From an uncultured Clostridia bacterium (GTDB lineage: Bacteria > Bacillota > Clostridia > Christensenellales > Borkfalkiaceae), in contig CAUHGY010000020.1 of assembly GCA_959605945.1 (NCBI GenBank), positions 1 through 28,711 on the forward strand: a DNA stretch of 28,711 nucleotides, given 5' to 3'. A model generated the notes under the pieces. That model did not search any database and was not told the DNA's origin. It saw only the letters and a program-made list of their open reading frames with translations. Shown piece by piece: positions 15,162 to 22,335 of this stretch (the stretch's first letter is position 1; the number at the start of each line of letters is the position of its first letter). Both the position numbers and the translations under genes were made by a program.

Positions 15162-16844
15162 CTACATCTGTTCGACGGTATCTATGCCGAGCAGCGTCAA
15201 AGCGTTTGTAAGCGTTATTTTGACCGCTTTGACTATTGCCAGACGGAAAGAACGCACTTTTTCGTCATCAACGGCTATTTTACAGGCAATATAAAACTTA
15301 TTGAACGCCGCGGCTAAATCGAGAGCATATCTGGTGATAAAGGACGGTTCGTATTTTTCCGCGGCGGCTCTGACGACTCCGCCGAACTTGCCGAGTTCGC
15401 TGACGACCGCGTATTCCTCCGCGTTCATGCCGTCTGCGCAAAAATCGGAAAACCCGCCGCATTTTTTCAAAACGCTGTTACATCTTGCAACGGTATACTG
15501 CACGTACGGGCAGGTTTCGCCTTCGAAACTGAGCACCCTGTCGTAACTGAATACTATGTCTTTTATTTTATTGTTGCAAAGCGCTCCGAAAATGACTGCG
15601 CCCGTTCCCACCGCTCGCGCCGTTGCTGCTTTGTCCGGGATATCGGGGTTTTTCTCTTCTATAACGCGATATGCCTTTTCAATGGTTTTATCGATGACGT
15701 CTTCCAGCAATACCACCTTCCCGCGGCGGGTGCTCATGGCGCCGTCCTCGAGAGAAACCATTCCGTATGCTACGTGCACCATATCTTTTGCCCAATCTTT
15801 TCCCATAAGTTCGAGCACCTTGAAAATCTGCTTGAAATGCAGATTCTGCTGATATGCAACCACATACAGACATTTATCGAAATCATAAGTTTTCTTTCTG
15901 TAAATTGCGGCAGCTATGTCGCGCGTGGCGTAAAGGGTGGATCCGTCGGATTTAAGTATGAGACAAGGCGGCATACCGTATTCGGTAAGATCTACGACCG
16001 ACGCTCCGTCCGATATTTTTAAAAGCCCTTTTTCTTTAAGTTCTTCGACGACGGGAGCCATTTTGTCGTTATAAAAACTTTCGCCCGCATAAGAATCGAA
16101 ACTTACGTTCAAAAGCTTGTAAATTTTTTCTACTTCTTCAAGCGTTATGGTTTTGAACAGTTCGAAAAGCCGGTTGCTTTCACCGTCGCCGTCCTCTATC
16201 AGCTTAAAATACCGCCTCGCTTCATCGTCGAGAGAGGGATCGAGAGCAGCTTCGTCGTGAAATTTCACGTATATTCTCGAAAGCTCTTTGAGCCTGTCTC
16301 TTTTAACGGCTTCTTCGCTGCTCCATTTTTTAAAAGCCACTATAAGTTTGCCGAACTGCGTGCCGTAATCTCCCAGATGATTTATTCCGACAACTTTGTA
16401 GCCCAGAAATCTGTATATTTTACAGAGAGCGCTGCCGATAACCGTCGTGCTGAGATGCCCTATATGAAAGGGTTTGGCGATGTTTATAGACGAATAATCT
16501 ATACACACGGTTTTTCCCGAACCTGTATTGTCCGAACCGTAAGCCGCGCCTTTTTCTAAAATTTCTTTGAGAAGATCTTCGGCATAACCCGCTCGGTTTA
16601 CCTTAAAATTAAGGTAACCGTTTACTGCCGAGCACCCGCTTATAACGTCGTCCGCGGTAAAATTTTCAGAGAGTTTTTCAGCGATTGCCGCAGGCGGACG
16701 GCGCATTATTTTACTCAATTTAAAACACGGCAAAGCATAATCACCCATTTCCGTGTTCGGAGGAATTTCGATAAGGTCGGCAATCTCCTTTTCCGTCAGT
16801 CCGTCGATTTTAAGTTTTCCGGCAATATAATATCTGTAATCCAT
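15162..16844 (-). CDS. argS: Arginyl-tRNA synthetase
   Basis: ArgS is the class I synthetase that charges tRNA-Arg with arginine using ATP. The 560 residues have the normal domain order: an N-terminal additional domain (about 1-90, NTEMGDYALPCFKLSK), a catalytic domain with HIGH as FHIGHLST at about 126-133, NHLGDYGTQFGKL, then the KMSKS-equivalent region GAMSTRRGKVV (the usual ArgS form is MSTRKG), and the anticodon-binding DALR domain up to the C-terminus (SFITRYALDLAAAFNKFY). GGAGA lies 8 nt before the ATG. It is transcribed away from ychF and is followed by the HAD phosphatase. No T-box is present, since the predicted 5' leader is only some 15 nt long. Confidence 0.97.
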   Translation of the reverse strand: MDYRYYIAGKLKIDGLTEKEIADLIEIPPNTEMGDYALPCFKLSKIMRRPPAAIAEKLSENFTADDVISGCSAVNGYLNFKVNRAGYAEDLLKEILEKGAAYGSDNTGSGKTVCIDYSSINIAKPFHIGHLSTTVIGSALCKIYRFLGYKVVGINHLGDYGTQFGKLIVAFKKWSSEEAVKRDRLKELSRIYVKFHDEAALDPSLDDEARRYFKLIEDGDGESNRLFELFKTITLEEVEKIYKLLNVSFDSYAGESFYNDKMAPVVEELKEKGLLKISDGASVVDLTEYGMPPCLILKSDGSTLYATRDIAAAIYRKKTYDFDKCLYVVAYQQNLHFKQIFKVLELMGKDWAKDMVHVAYGMVSLEDGAMSTRRGKVVLLEDVIDKTIEKAYRVIEEKNPDIPDKAATARAVGTGAVIFGALCNNKIKDIVFSYDRVLSFEGETCPYVQYTVARCNSVLKKCGGFSDFCADGMNAEEYAVVSELGKFGGVVRAAAEKYEPSFITRYALDLAAAFNKFYIACKIAVDDEKVRSFRLAIVKAVKITLTNALTLLGIDTVEQM

Positions 16845-16859
16845 CGAATTATCTCCACT

Positions 16860-16888
16860 GTATTATATAATAACACATAATTTATCAA
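16860..16888 (-). promoter_or_regulatory. argS promoter
   Basis: On the minus strand TTGATA (16888-16883) is followed after 17 nt by TAATAC, with an overlapping TATAAT at 15 nt. The leader to the argS ATG would be very short. Confidence 0.5.
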
Positions 16889-16905
16889 AAAAGCAACCTA
16901 AAAAC

Positions 16906-16934
16906 TTGAAATTTCCGTTAAATTGATTTATAAT
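16906..16934 (+). promoter_or_regulatory. ychF promoter
   Basis: TTGAAA (16906-16911), 17 nt, then a perfect TATAAT (16929-16934), with the ychF ribosome site TTGGAG about 20 nt farther on. It is back to back with the argS promoter. Confidence 0.85.
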
Positions 16935-16965
16935 TGAATGAACAACTGATTTTTGGAGAAAAAAT

Positions 16966-18063
16966 ATGAAATTAGGTGTTGTCGGACTTCCCAACGTCGG
17001 CAAGTCAACTCTGTTCAATGCAATAACACATGCCGGTGCCGAATGCGCAAACTATCCCTTCTGCACCATAGAGCCGAACGTAGGCGTAGTCGCCGTGCCC
17101 GACCCGCGGCTTGAAGTGCTCGGCAAACTTTACAACACGAAAAAAATCACTCCCGCCGTCATCGAATTCGTGGACATTGCAGGCCTTGTCAAGGGCGCGA
17201 GCAAAGGCGAAGGGCTGGGAAATAAATTTCTTGCCAACATTCGCGAAACGGACGCCATCGTGCATGTGGTAAGGTGCTTTGCCGACGAAAACGTTACGCA
17301 CGTAGACAACACCGTTGACCCGCTAAGGGATATAGAAACCATCAATTTGGAACTTATTTTCGCCGATATGGAATCGGTGAAAAAACGCCTGGACAAAGCG
17401 GTTAACATGACCAAAACGGGCGAGAAAAAATATAAAATCGAAGCGGAATTTTTAAACAGGCTTTATAATCACCTTTCCGAATTCCGCCCCGCGCGCACTC
17501 TCAGCGTTTCCGACGAAGAAAAGGAAATTTTAAAAGACCTTTTCTTAATCACGGCGAAACCCGTTATTTACACCGCCAATATCAGCGAAAAAGATATGGG
17601 CAAAGACGAAAACAGCCTGCCTTTGGTTAAAAAAGTTATCGATTTCGCCGACTCCGAACACGCCGAACACATGGTCATCTGCGCGAAAACCGAAGAAGAA
17701 CTCTCTATGCTCTCCCCCGAAGAGCAGAAAATGTTTTTAAACGAACTCGGCGTCGAAGAAAGCGGGCTCGACAGGCTTGTAAAAACTTCTTACCGTCTTT
17801 TGGGTTTGATAAGTTACTTGACGGCCGGAGAAAAAGAAGTGCGCGCCTGGACGATTGAAAACGGCACCAAAGCGCCGCAGGCTGCCGGCAAAATACACAG
17901 CGATTTCGAAAAAGGTTTTATCCGCGCCGAAATCGTAGATTACGACGTGTTGGTTGAACTCGGAAGTTTCAACGCCGCGAAGGAAAAAGGCAAAGTCCGC
18001 TCGGAAGGAAAAGATTACGTCATCAAAGACGGCGACGTGGTCCTTTTCAGGTTCAACGTTTAA
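16966..18063 (+). CDS. ychF: Ribosome-binding ATPase YchF (Obg-like)
   Basis: YchF is an Obg-family P-loop protein that prefers ATP, binds ribosomes and is linked to stress and redox responses. The 365 residues are the universal length. G1 is GLPNVGKST at about 7-15, the G2/switch region is FCTIEPNVG, G3 is DIAGLVKGASKGEGLGNKFL, and the G4 equivalent is TANISEKD (NxxE, which explains loss of GTP specificity). A helical coiled-coil hairpin follows around 130-200, and a C-terminal TGS domain covers about 280-365 (RAWTIENGTKAPQAAGKIHSD). GGAG precedes the ATG by 7 nt. It is monocistronic, with its own consensus promoter and hairpins downstream. Confidence 0.97.
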   Translation: MKLGVVGLPNVGKSTLFNAITHAGAECANYPFCTIEPNVGVVAVPDPRLEVLGKLYNTKKITPAVIEFVDIAGLVKGASKGEGLGNKFLANIRETDAIVHVVRCFADENVTHVDNTVDPLRDIETINLELIFADMESVKKRLDKAVNMTKTGEKKYKIEAEFLNRLYNHLSEFRPARTLSVSDEEKEILKDLFLITAKPVIYTANISEKDMGKDENSLPLVKKVIDFADSEHAEHMVICAKTEEELSMLSPEEQKMFLNELGVEESGLDRLVKTSYRLLGLISYLTAGEKEVRAWTIENGTKAPQAAGKIHSDFEKGFIRAEIVDYDVLVELGSFNAAKEKGKVRSEGKDYVIKDGDVVLFRFNV

Positions 18064-18160
18064 TAGCGTTTTTCCGACTTTGATTATTTTATATCGCTTG
18101 TACCGCTTGAAAATTGCCGCTTTTATTGCGGAAAAACTAAGAATATTTTGAATATTTTTC

Positions 18161-18187
18161 CGGCGCGGGGCACTATGCCCCGCGCCG
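18161..18187 (+). terminator. Perfect 12-bp GC-rich hairpin downstream of ychF
   Basis: CGGCGCGGGGCA and TGCCCCGCGCCG pair without mismatch around a CTA loop. Only AATTATTTAAT follows on the plus strand and GAAAAATATT on the minus strand, so there is no proper U-run either way. A terminator or transcript-end stabiliser for ychF is the likeliest reading. Confidence 0.5.
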
Positions 18188-18270
18188 AATTATTTAATAC
18201 GCAATAAACGCTTATAAATTTAAAATTATTTTTTTCTATTTAAACCGCAACTCCCGTTTTTCGCTTATAT

Positions 18271-18296
18271 AAGCCGTAAGTTTTACGTTACGGCTT
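18271..18296. terminator. Second hairpin in the convergent spacer
   Basis: AAGCCGTAA (18271-18279) and TTACGGCTT (18288-18296) form a 9-bp stem with an 8-nt loop, about 125 nt beyond the alcohol dehydrogenase stop and about 207 nt beyond ychF. A weak bidirectional terminator is possible, though U-runs are lacking. Confidence 0.4.
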
Positions 18297-18421
18297 TATG
18301 AATGCTTTATGTAAATCCGCGGCTTTTTTGCTATAAAAAACATAAAAAGCGGCGCTTATTTTCAGACGCGGAACGGAGAAAAATTTTTTCGGGTTACAGC
18401 CCCGCGATATTTAAACGAAAA

Positions 18422-19591
18422 TCAAAGGCAGCTCGCGTAAATTCTCTCTATATCGTCGGCGGAAAGTTTCACGAACACGTCGGGCGCAAGCGCTTTCGCC
18501 GCTTTTTCGGACATCTCTTTGAAATGCTCTTCCCCTATGCCGAGTTCGGTGAAGTTTTCGGCAAGGCCCAGGGTGCCGAAGAAAAATTCTTCCAGCGCTT
18601 TAATCGCTCTCGCGGCGACTTCCGCGCTGTCGAGCGCGGGATCAATACCGAACACGTTCACGCCGAAATTATAATATTTTTCCGCGTTCTTTTCGTTAAA
18701 GCAGTATCTCAGCCACCTCGGCGTAAGCACGGCAAGGCCCAGCCCGTGAGTTACGTCGTAATAAGCGGAGAGCTGATGTTCAAGCGGATGGCAGGACCAC
18801 GCTTTTTTCTTTCCGCCCATAATAAAGCCGTTTATCGCCCAACTCGACGCCCACATGAGATTTGCCCGCGCCTGATAGTTTTCGGGTTCTCTCATAGCGA
18901 CGGGAGCGTAAGTTATCACCGCTTTCATAAGCCCTTCCATCACCCTGTCGAGCATATAAAAATCTTCCTGCGACGAAAAATAGGTTTCCATGATATGGCT
19001 CAATATGTCCGCGCTGCCCGAAGCCGTCTGAAAACGGGGAACGGTAAACGTAAGCGAAGGGTCTAAAAACGACGCGACGGGATACAGCTGCTTCGCGGTC
19101 AGGCCCACTTTATCAAAAGTATCGGGATTGGATATCACGGCCGTGGGATTCATTTCCGAACCCGTGGCGGCAAGCGTAAGCACGGCAATGACGGGAAGAC
19201 AATTCGTTACGGACGCTTTTTTTACGCATAAATCCCACGGATCGCCCGAGTAATAAAACCCCGCGCCAACCGCCTTGGCACAGTCGATAACCGAGCCGCC
19301 GCCGACCGCGAGAATCGCGTTTATATTTTTCTCCCTGCAGATTCTTATCCCTTCCCGAACGGAAGAAACGCGCGGATTGGGCGCTATGCCGCTTAATTCG
19401 TAAATATCCGCGCCCGCCTGTCGCAATAAAGCGCATATTTTACCGTACAGCCCGCTCTTTTTAACCGAGCCGCCGCCGTAGCACAAAAGCACGTTCTTTC
19501 CGTGTTTTACGACTACGTCTGCCAGATTTTTTTCGATAAGCCCCGTTCCGAAATAAATTTTTGTGGGTATATTGAATTCAAACGCGTTCAT
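18422..19591 (-). CDS. Iron-containing alcohol dehydrogenase, YqhD/BdhA type
   Basis: The 389-residue group III dehydrogenase reduces aldehydes to alcohols (or the reverse), like Escherichia coli YqhD and clostridial butanol dehydrogenases. Metal ligands are visible in their family positions: D195 and H199 in SADILSHIME, H268 in SCHPLEH and H282 in DVTHGLG. The NADPH site has YGGGSVKK at about 38-45, where the two glycines and serine contact the 2'-phosphate in YqhD, and GGGSVIDCAK at about 97-106, so NADPH is the probable cofactor. AGGAG lies 8 nt before the ATG. It stands alone between converging ychF and the topoisomerase pair, with a 303-bp upstream spacer carrying a 10-bp inverted repeat. 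Fermentative or aldehyde-detoxifying use cannot be told apart. Confidence 0.93.
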   Translation of the reverse strand: MNAFEFNIPTKIYFGTGLIEKNLADVVVKHGKNVLLCYGGGSVKKSGLYGKICALLRQAGADIYELSGIAPNPRVSSVREGIRICREKNINAILAVGGGSVIDCAKAVGAGFYYSGDPWDLCVKKASVTNCLPVIAVLTLAATGSEMNPTAVISNPDTFDKVGLTAKQLYPVASFLDPSLTFTVPRFQTASGSADILSHIMETYFSSQEDFYMLDRVMEGLMKAVITYAPVAMREPENYQARANLMWASSWAINGFIMGGKKKAWSCHPLEHQLSAYYDVTHGLGLAVLTPRWLRYCFNEKNAEKYYNFGVNVFGIDPALDSAEVAARAIKALEEFFFGTLGLAENFTELGIGEEHFKEMSEKAAKALAPDVFVKLSADDIERIYASCL

Positions 19592-19675
19592 ACATAACTC
19601 CTGAATACCATAAATTATCGGTCTTTACCGTATACTTAATTCTTGCAAAGGACGACGCATTTTTCGCGCCAGCAG

Positions 19676-19711
19676 TTTAATGCCGGGTTATGTCAAAATT
19701 GCGGCATTAAA
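19676..19711. repeat. 10-bp perfect inverted repeat, candidate operator of the alcohol dehydrogenase gene
   Basis: TTTAATGCCG (19676-19685) and CGGCATTAAA (19702-19711) are exact inverse copies 16 nt apart, and the spacer carries TTGACA on the minus strand (19698-19693). A third half-site, TTTAATGCCC (9 of 10), lies at 19801-19810. The spacing of two helical turns or so between arm centres suits a dimeric regulator. The dehydrogenase gene starts 85 nt downstream. Confidence 0.55.
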
Positions 19712-19800
19712 CATTTTTACGCGACGGAAACGCCCGACAACACTTCCGTTAACTAAACCTAAACGTAAACATCGTAGCAGAAACCGCGCACGCCGATAAA

Positions 19801-19810
19801 TTTAATGCCC
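19801..19810. repeat. Third copy of the TTTAATGCCG half-site
   Basis: TTTAATGCCC matches the left arm of the inverted repeat at 19676-19685 in 9 of 10 positions and has the same orientation, 125 bp away. Confidence 0.35.
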
Positions 19811-19894
19811 GCAGATAACCATATACGCACCGTCTCCAAACATCAAAAGTCTGCCAAAACTGACTGTAAAGCAGATTTATAAATTAAAATCTCC

Positions 19895-22309
19895 TTACAA
19901 TTTGAATACTTTTTCCGGCAAACGTTTTTTGTTTTCGTTTTTGAGAGTTTTGCCTTTATTAGTTCTGCCTTCGATGGAAATATCTTCGGTATTCACGCCG
20001 AACGCCACTCCGAAATTGTCGACTACGGCAAGTTCGAACGGCTCTTTAACATAGCCTGCGTAAACTATACTGTTGTTGCCGCCGAGTTCGCAGATTTTCA
20101 CGCCTTTTCTGTATCTTGCCATCGGCTCTATGTCGCTGACGATGACGCGCTTATAGAAGCCGCCGTCCGTTATTATTATAAATTCGCCTTCTTCGTCAAT
20201 CTGCGAAACGAACACCAGCCTGTCCCCCGCGAGATTTATGCCCTTAACGCCGCCGGCGACCCTGCCCTGAACGGGTATATCGTCCTTCCGCGCGTTGAGA
20301 GCAAGCCCTTTTTCAGTGACAAAAGCAATTGTGGTATCCGCTCTGTCCTGCTCTACCGCAATCAGGCTGTCGTCTTCTTTAAGTTTAATAGCCTGATAAT
20401 AAGGTTTGATGATATTATATTCGCTCCATTCGGTCTTTTTCACCAACCCGTCCCGAGTGAAGAACAACAGATGTCCTTCGGGGAGTTTATCTTCGTCGAC
20501 AGCGAAAAACGCAACGGGATATTCGTTTCTTGCGGCATCTTTGAACACGTCGGAAAATTTAAATCCTTTATCGCGGAAACGGCATTCGGGCGTTATTTCA
20601 AGGTCTATTTTACAACAGTTGCCGAGGTTGGTGAACGCAAGAAGCGTCTGGTCGCCTTTTGCCTGCACGTAGAATTTGATGAAATCTGCCGCCACGACTG
20701 AATCTTTCATTCTTCTGTCAGCCGCTTTGAATCCTTTATAGAGCATTTTTTTGAAAGCGCCGCTGTCTGTAAACGCCACGACGAAATCGTCGACCTGTTT
20801 CAATTCCTGTTCGACTTTTTCTATATTTATTTCCGCCCCGCCCGATATGAGGTGGCTGCGTCTGTCGTCGCCGTACTTTTTCTTAATGCCGATAAGCTCG
20901 TTTTTGACTACTTCCATCTGCTTTTGTTTGCTGCCGATGATCGCCGTCAATTCCTCTATCAGTTTTTTAAGCTGCCGCAGCTCTTCTTCAAGTTTTGTCA
21001 CTTCAAGTTTAGTAAGGCGCGCAAGGCGAAGGTCGAGAATGGCGTTCGCCTGCACTTCGGAAAGATCGAACCGTTTGCGCAGTTTTACCCGCGCATCCGC
21101 GGTGTTGTCGGCATTTTTAATTATTTTTACGACTTCGTCGATATTTTTTACGGCTATAATCAGACCTTCGAGAATATGCGCGCGTTCTTTTGCCCGAGCA
21201 AGATCGTATTTGCTGCGGCGCAGAATAACTTCGCGCTGATAATTGACATAATAGCTTATTATATCCATTAAACCCAGCTGGCAGGGTTTTCCGTTAGCTA
21301 TAGCCACCATATTTATGCCGAACGTGGTTTCCAGTTCGGTGTTCTTGTAAAGATAAGCAAGAATGGATTTTGCGTCCGCATCCTTTCCCAGTTTGATGAC
21401 GGCGCGCATGCCGTTTCTGTCAGATTCGTCGACAACGTCTTTTATGCCGCCGAGAATATCTTTTTTATCTTCTTTAAGATCAGCTATTTTTTTAAGCAGC
21501 GTCGCCTTGTTGACCTGGTAGGGCAGTTCTGTTATTACCAGGTTCTGTCTGTCCCCCGAATCCTTTTCGATGCTGACGCGGGCGCGCAGTTTTATTTTTC
21601 CTTTTCCCGTTTCGTATGCCGAGAAAAGCTCGTCTCCGGCGATAATATATCCGCCCGTCGGGAAATCCGGCGCGGGAATATATTTCATCATCTCTTTAAG
21701 AGTGATTTTAGGATTATCTATATATGCCACCGTGCCGTTGATAACTTCGCAAAGATTATGGGGCGGAATATTGGTGGCAAGCCCTATCGCGATACCCATA
21801 GTGCCGTTGACGAGAAGATTGGGATACCTTCCGGGAAGCGTCTCGGGTTCTTCGATCGAATCATCGAAATTGAGGTTGAAATTGACGGTATCTTTATCGA
21901 TATCGCGCAGAAGTTCGAGAGCAAGCTGTTCCAGTCTCGCTTCCGTATATCTGTACGCCGCAGCGGAATCGCCGTCTACCGTACCGAAGTTTCCGTGCCC
22001 GTTTACCAGCGGCATGCGCATATTGAAATCCTGTGCCATTCTTACAAGCGCGTCATAGACGGAACTGTCGCCGTGCGGATGATATTTACCGAGACAGTCG
22101 CCGACGATGCGCGCGCACTTTTTGTGCGGACGGTCGGGATAAAGCCCCATCTCGTACATAGCGTAAAGAATTCTGCGCTGAACGGGTTTCAACCCGTCCT
22201 CCACGCGCGGAAGCGCCCTGTCCAATATGACGTTTTCCGCATACGGTATCATTGAATTTTTAAGAACTTCGTCTATAGAACTGAAAAGCAGACCTTTTTC
22301 TTTTTCCAT
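19895..22309 (-). CDS. parC: Type IIA DNA topoisomerase subunit A, probably topoisomerase IV ParC
   Basis: This is the DNA-cutting subunit that passes one duplex through another. The 804 residues contain the winged-helix/tower breakage domain with the catalytic tyrosine Y121 in AAAYRYTEARL, the quinolone region YHPHGDSSVYD (S82 and D86, unmutated), a coiled coil around 430-500, and a C-terminal beta-pinwheel from about 520. The gyrase hallmark QRRGGKG box is not seen at its expected place after TDSGAFKK; instead KGFKAADRRMKDS is found. A later QGRVAGGVKG resembles repeats shared by both types. Lack of the box, DSS in the quinolone loop, and a B-then-A pair away from any dnaA/recF genes favour topoisomerase IV. 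It starts 26 nt after parE with AAAGGAT upstream. Being a type IIA A subunit is certain; ParC versus GyrA is about two to one. Confidence 0.85.
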   Translation of the reverse strand: MEKEKGLLFSSIDEVLKNSMIPYAENVILDRALPRVEDGLKPVQRRILYAMYEMGLYPDRPHKKCARIVGDCLGKYHPHGDSSVYDALVRMAQDFNMRMPLVNGHGNFGTVDGDSAAAYRYTEARLEQLALELLRDIDKDTVNFNLNFDDSIEEPETLPGRYPNLLVNGTMGIAIGLATNIPPHNLCEVINGTVAYIDNPKITLKEMMKYIPAPDFPTGGYIIAGDELFSAYETGKGKIKLRARVSIEKDSGDRQNLVITELPYQVNKATLLKKIADLKEDKKDILGGIKDVVDESDRNGMRAVIKLGKDADAKSILAYLYKNTELETTFGINMVAIANGKPCQLGLMDIISYYVNYQREVILRRSKYDLARAKERAHILEGLIIAVKNIDEVVKIIKNADNTADARVKLRKRFDLSEVQANAILDLRLARLTKLEVTKLEEELRQLKKLIEELTAIIGSKQKQMEVVKNELIGIKKKYGDDRRSHLISGGAEINIEKVEQELKQVDDFVVAFTDSGAFKKMLYKGFKAADRRMKDSVVAADFIKFYVQAKGDQTLLAFTNLGNCCKIDLEITPECRFRDKGFKFSDVFKDAARNEYPVAFFAVDEDKLPEGHLLFFTRDGLVKKTEWSEYNIIKPYYQAIKLKEDDSLIAVEQDRADTTIAFVTEKGLALNARKDDIPVQGRVAGGVKGINLAGDRLVFVSQIDEEGEFIIITDGGFYKRVIVSDIEPMARYRKGVKICELGGNNSIVYAGYVKEPFELAVVDNFGVAFGVNTEDISIEGRTNKGKTLKNENKKRLPEKVFKL

Positions 22310-22335
22310 TTTATTATCCTTTTGGCATTATCGGG

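Larger units (their letters stand above)
18064..18421. other. Convergent spacer between ychF and the alcohol dehydrogenase gene
   Basis: This 358-bp spacer between two converging genes contains no convincing reading frame or RNA gene. It holds two inverted repeats, listed separately, and otherwise AT-rich sequence. The frame opening at 18302 is the shadow of the opposite dehydrogenase gene. Confidence 0.7.
19592..19894. other. 303-bp spacer upstream of the alcohol dehydrogenase gene
   Basis: There is no convincing gene here. On the minus strand the parC stop is followed by GGAGATTTTAATTT without a start codon. The spacer holds an inverted repeat with a TTGACA between its arms and one more half-site (entered separately). 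I cannot place a full sigma-A promoter for the dehydrogenase gene with confidence. Confidence 0.6.

Noticed and set aside
19592..19894. Short minus-strand frames after the parC stop, with a GGAGATTTTAATTT that looks like a ribosome site
   Set aside because: No start codon is suitably placed, and the frames are at most a few tens of codons with no protein-like pattern.
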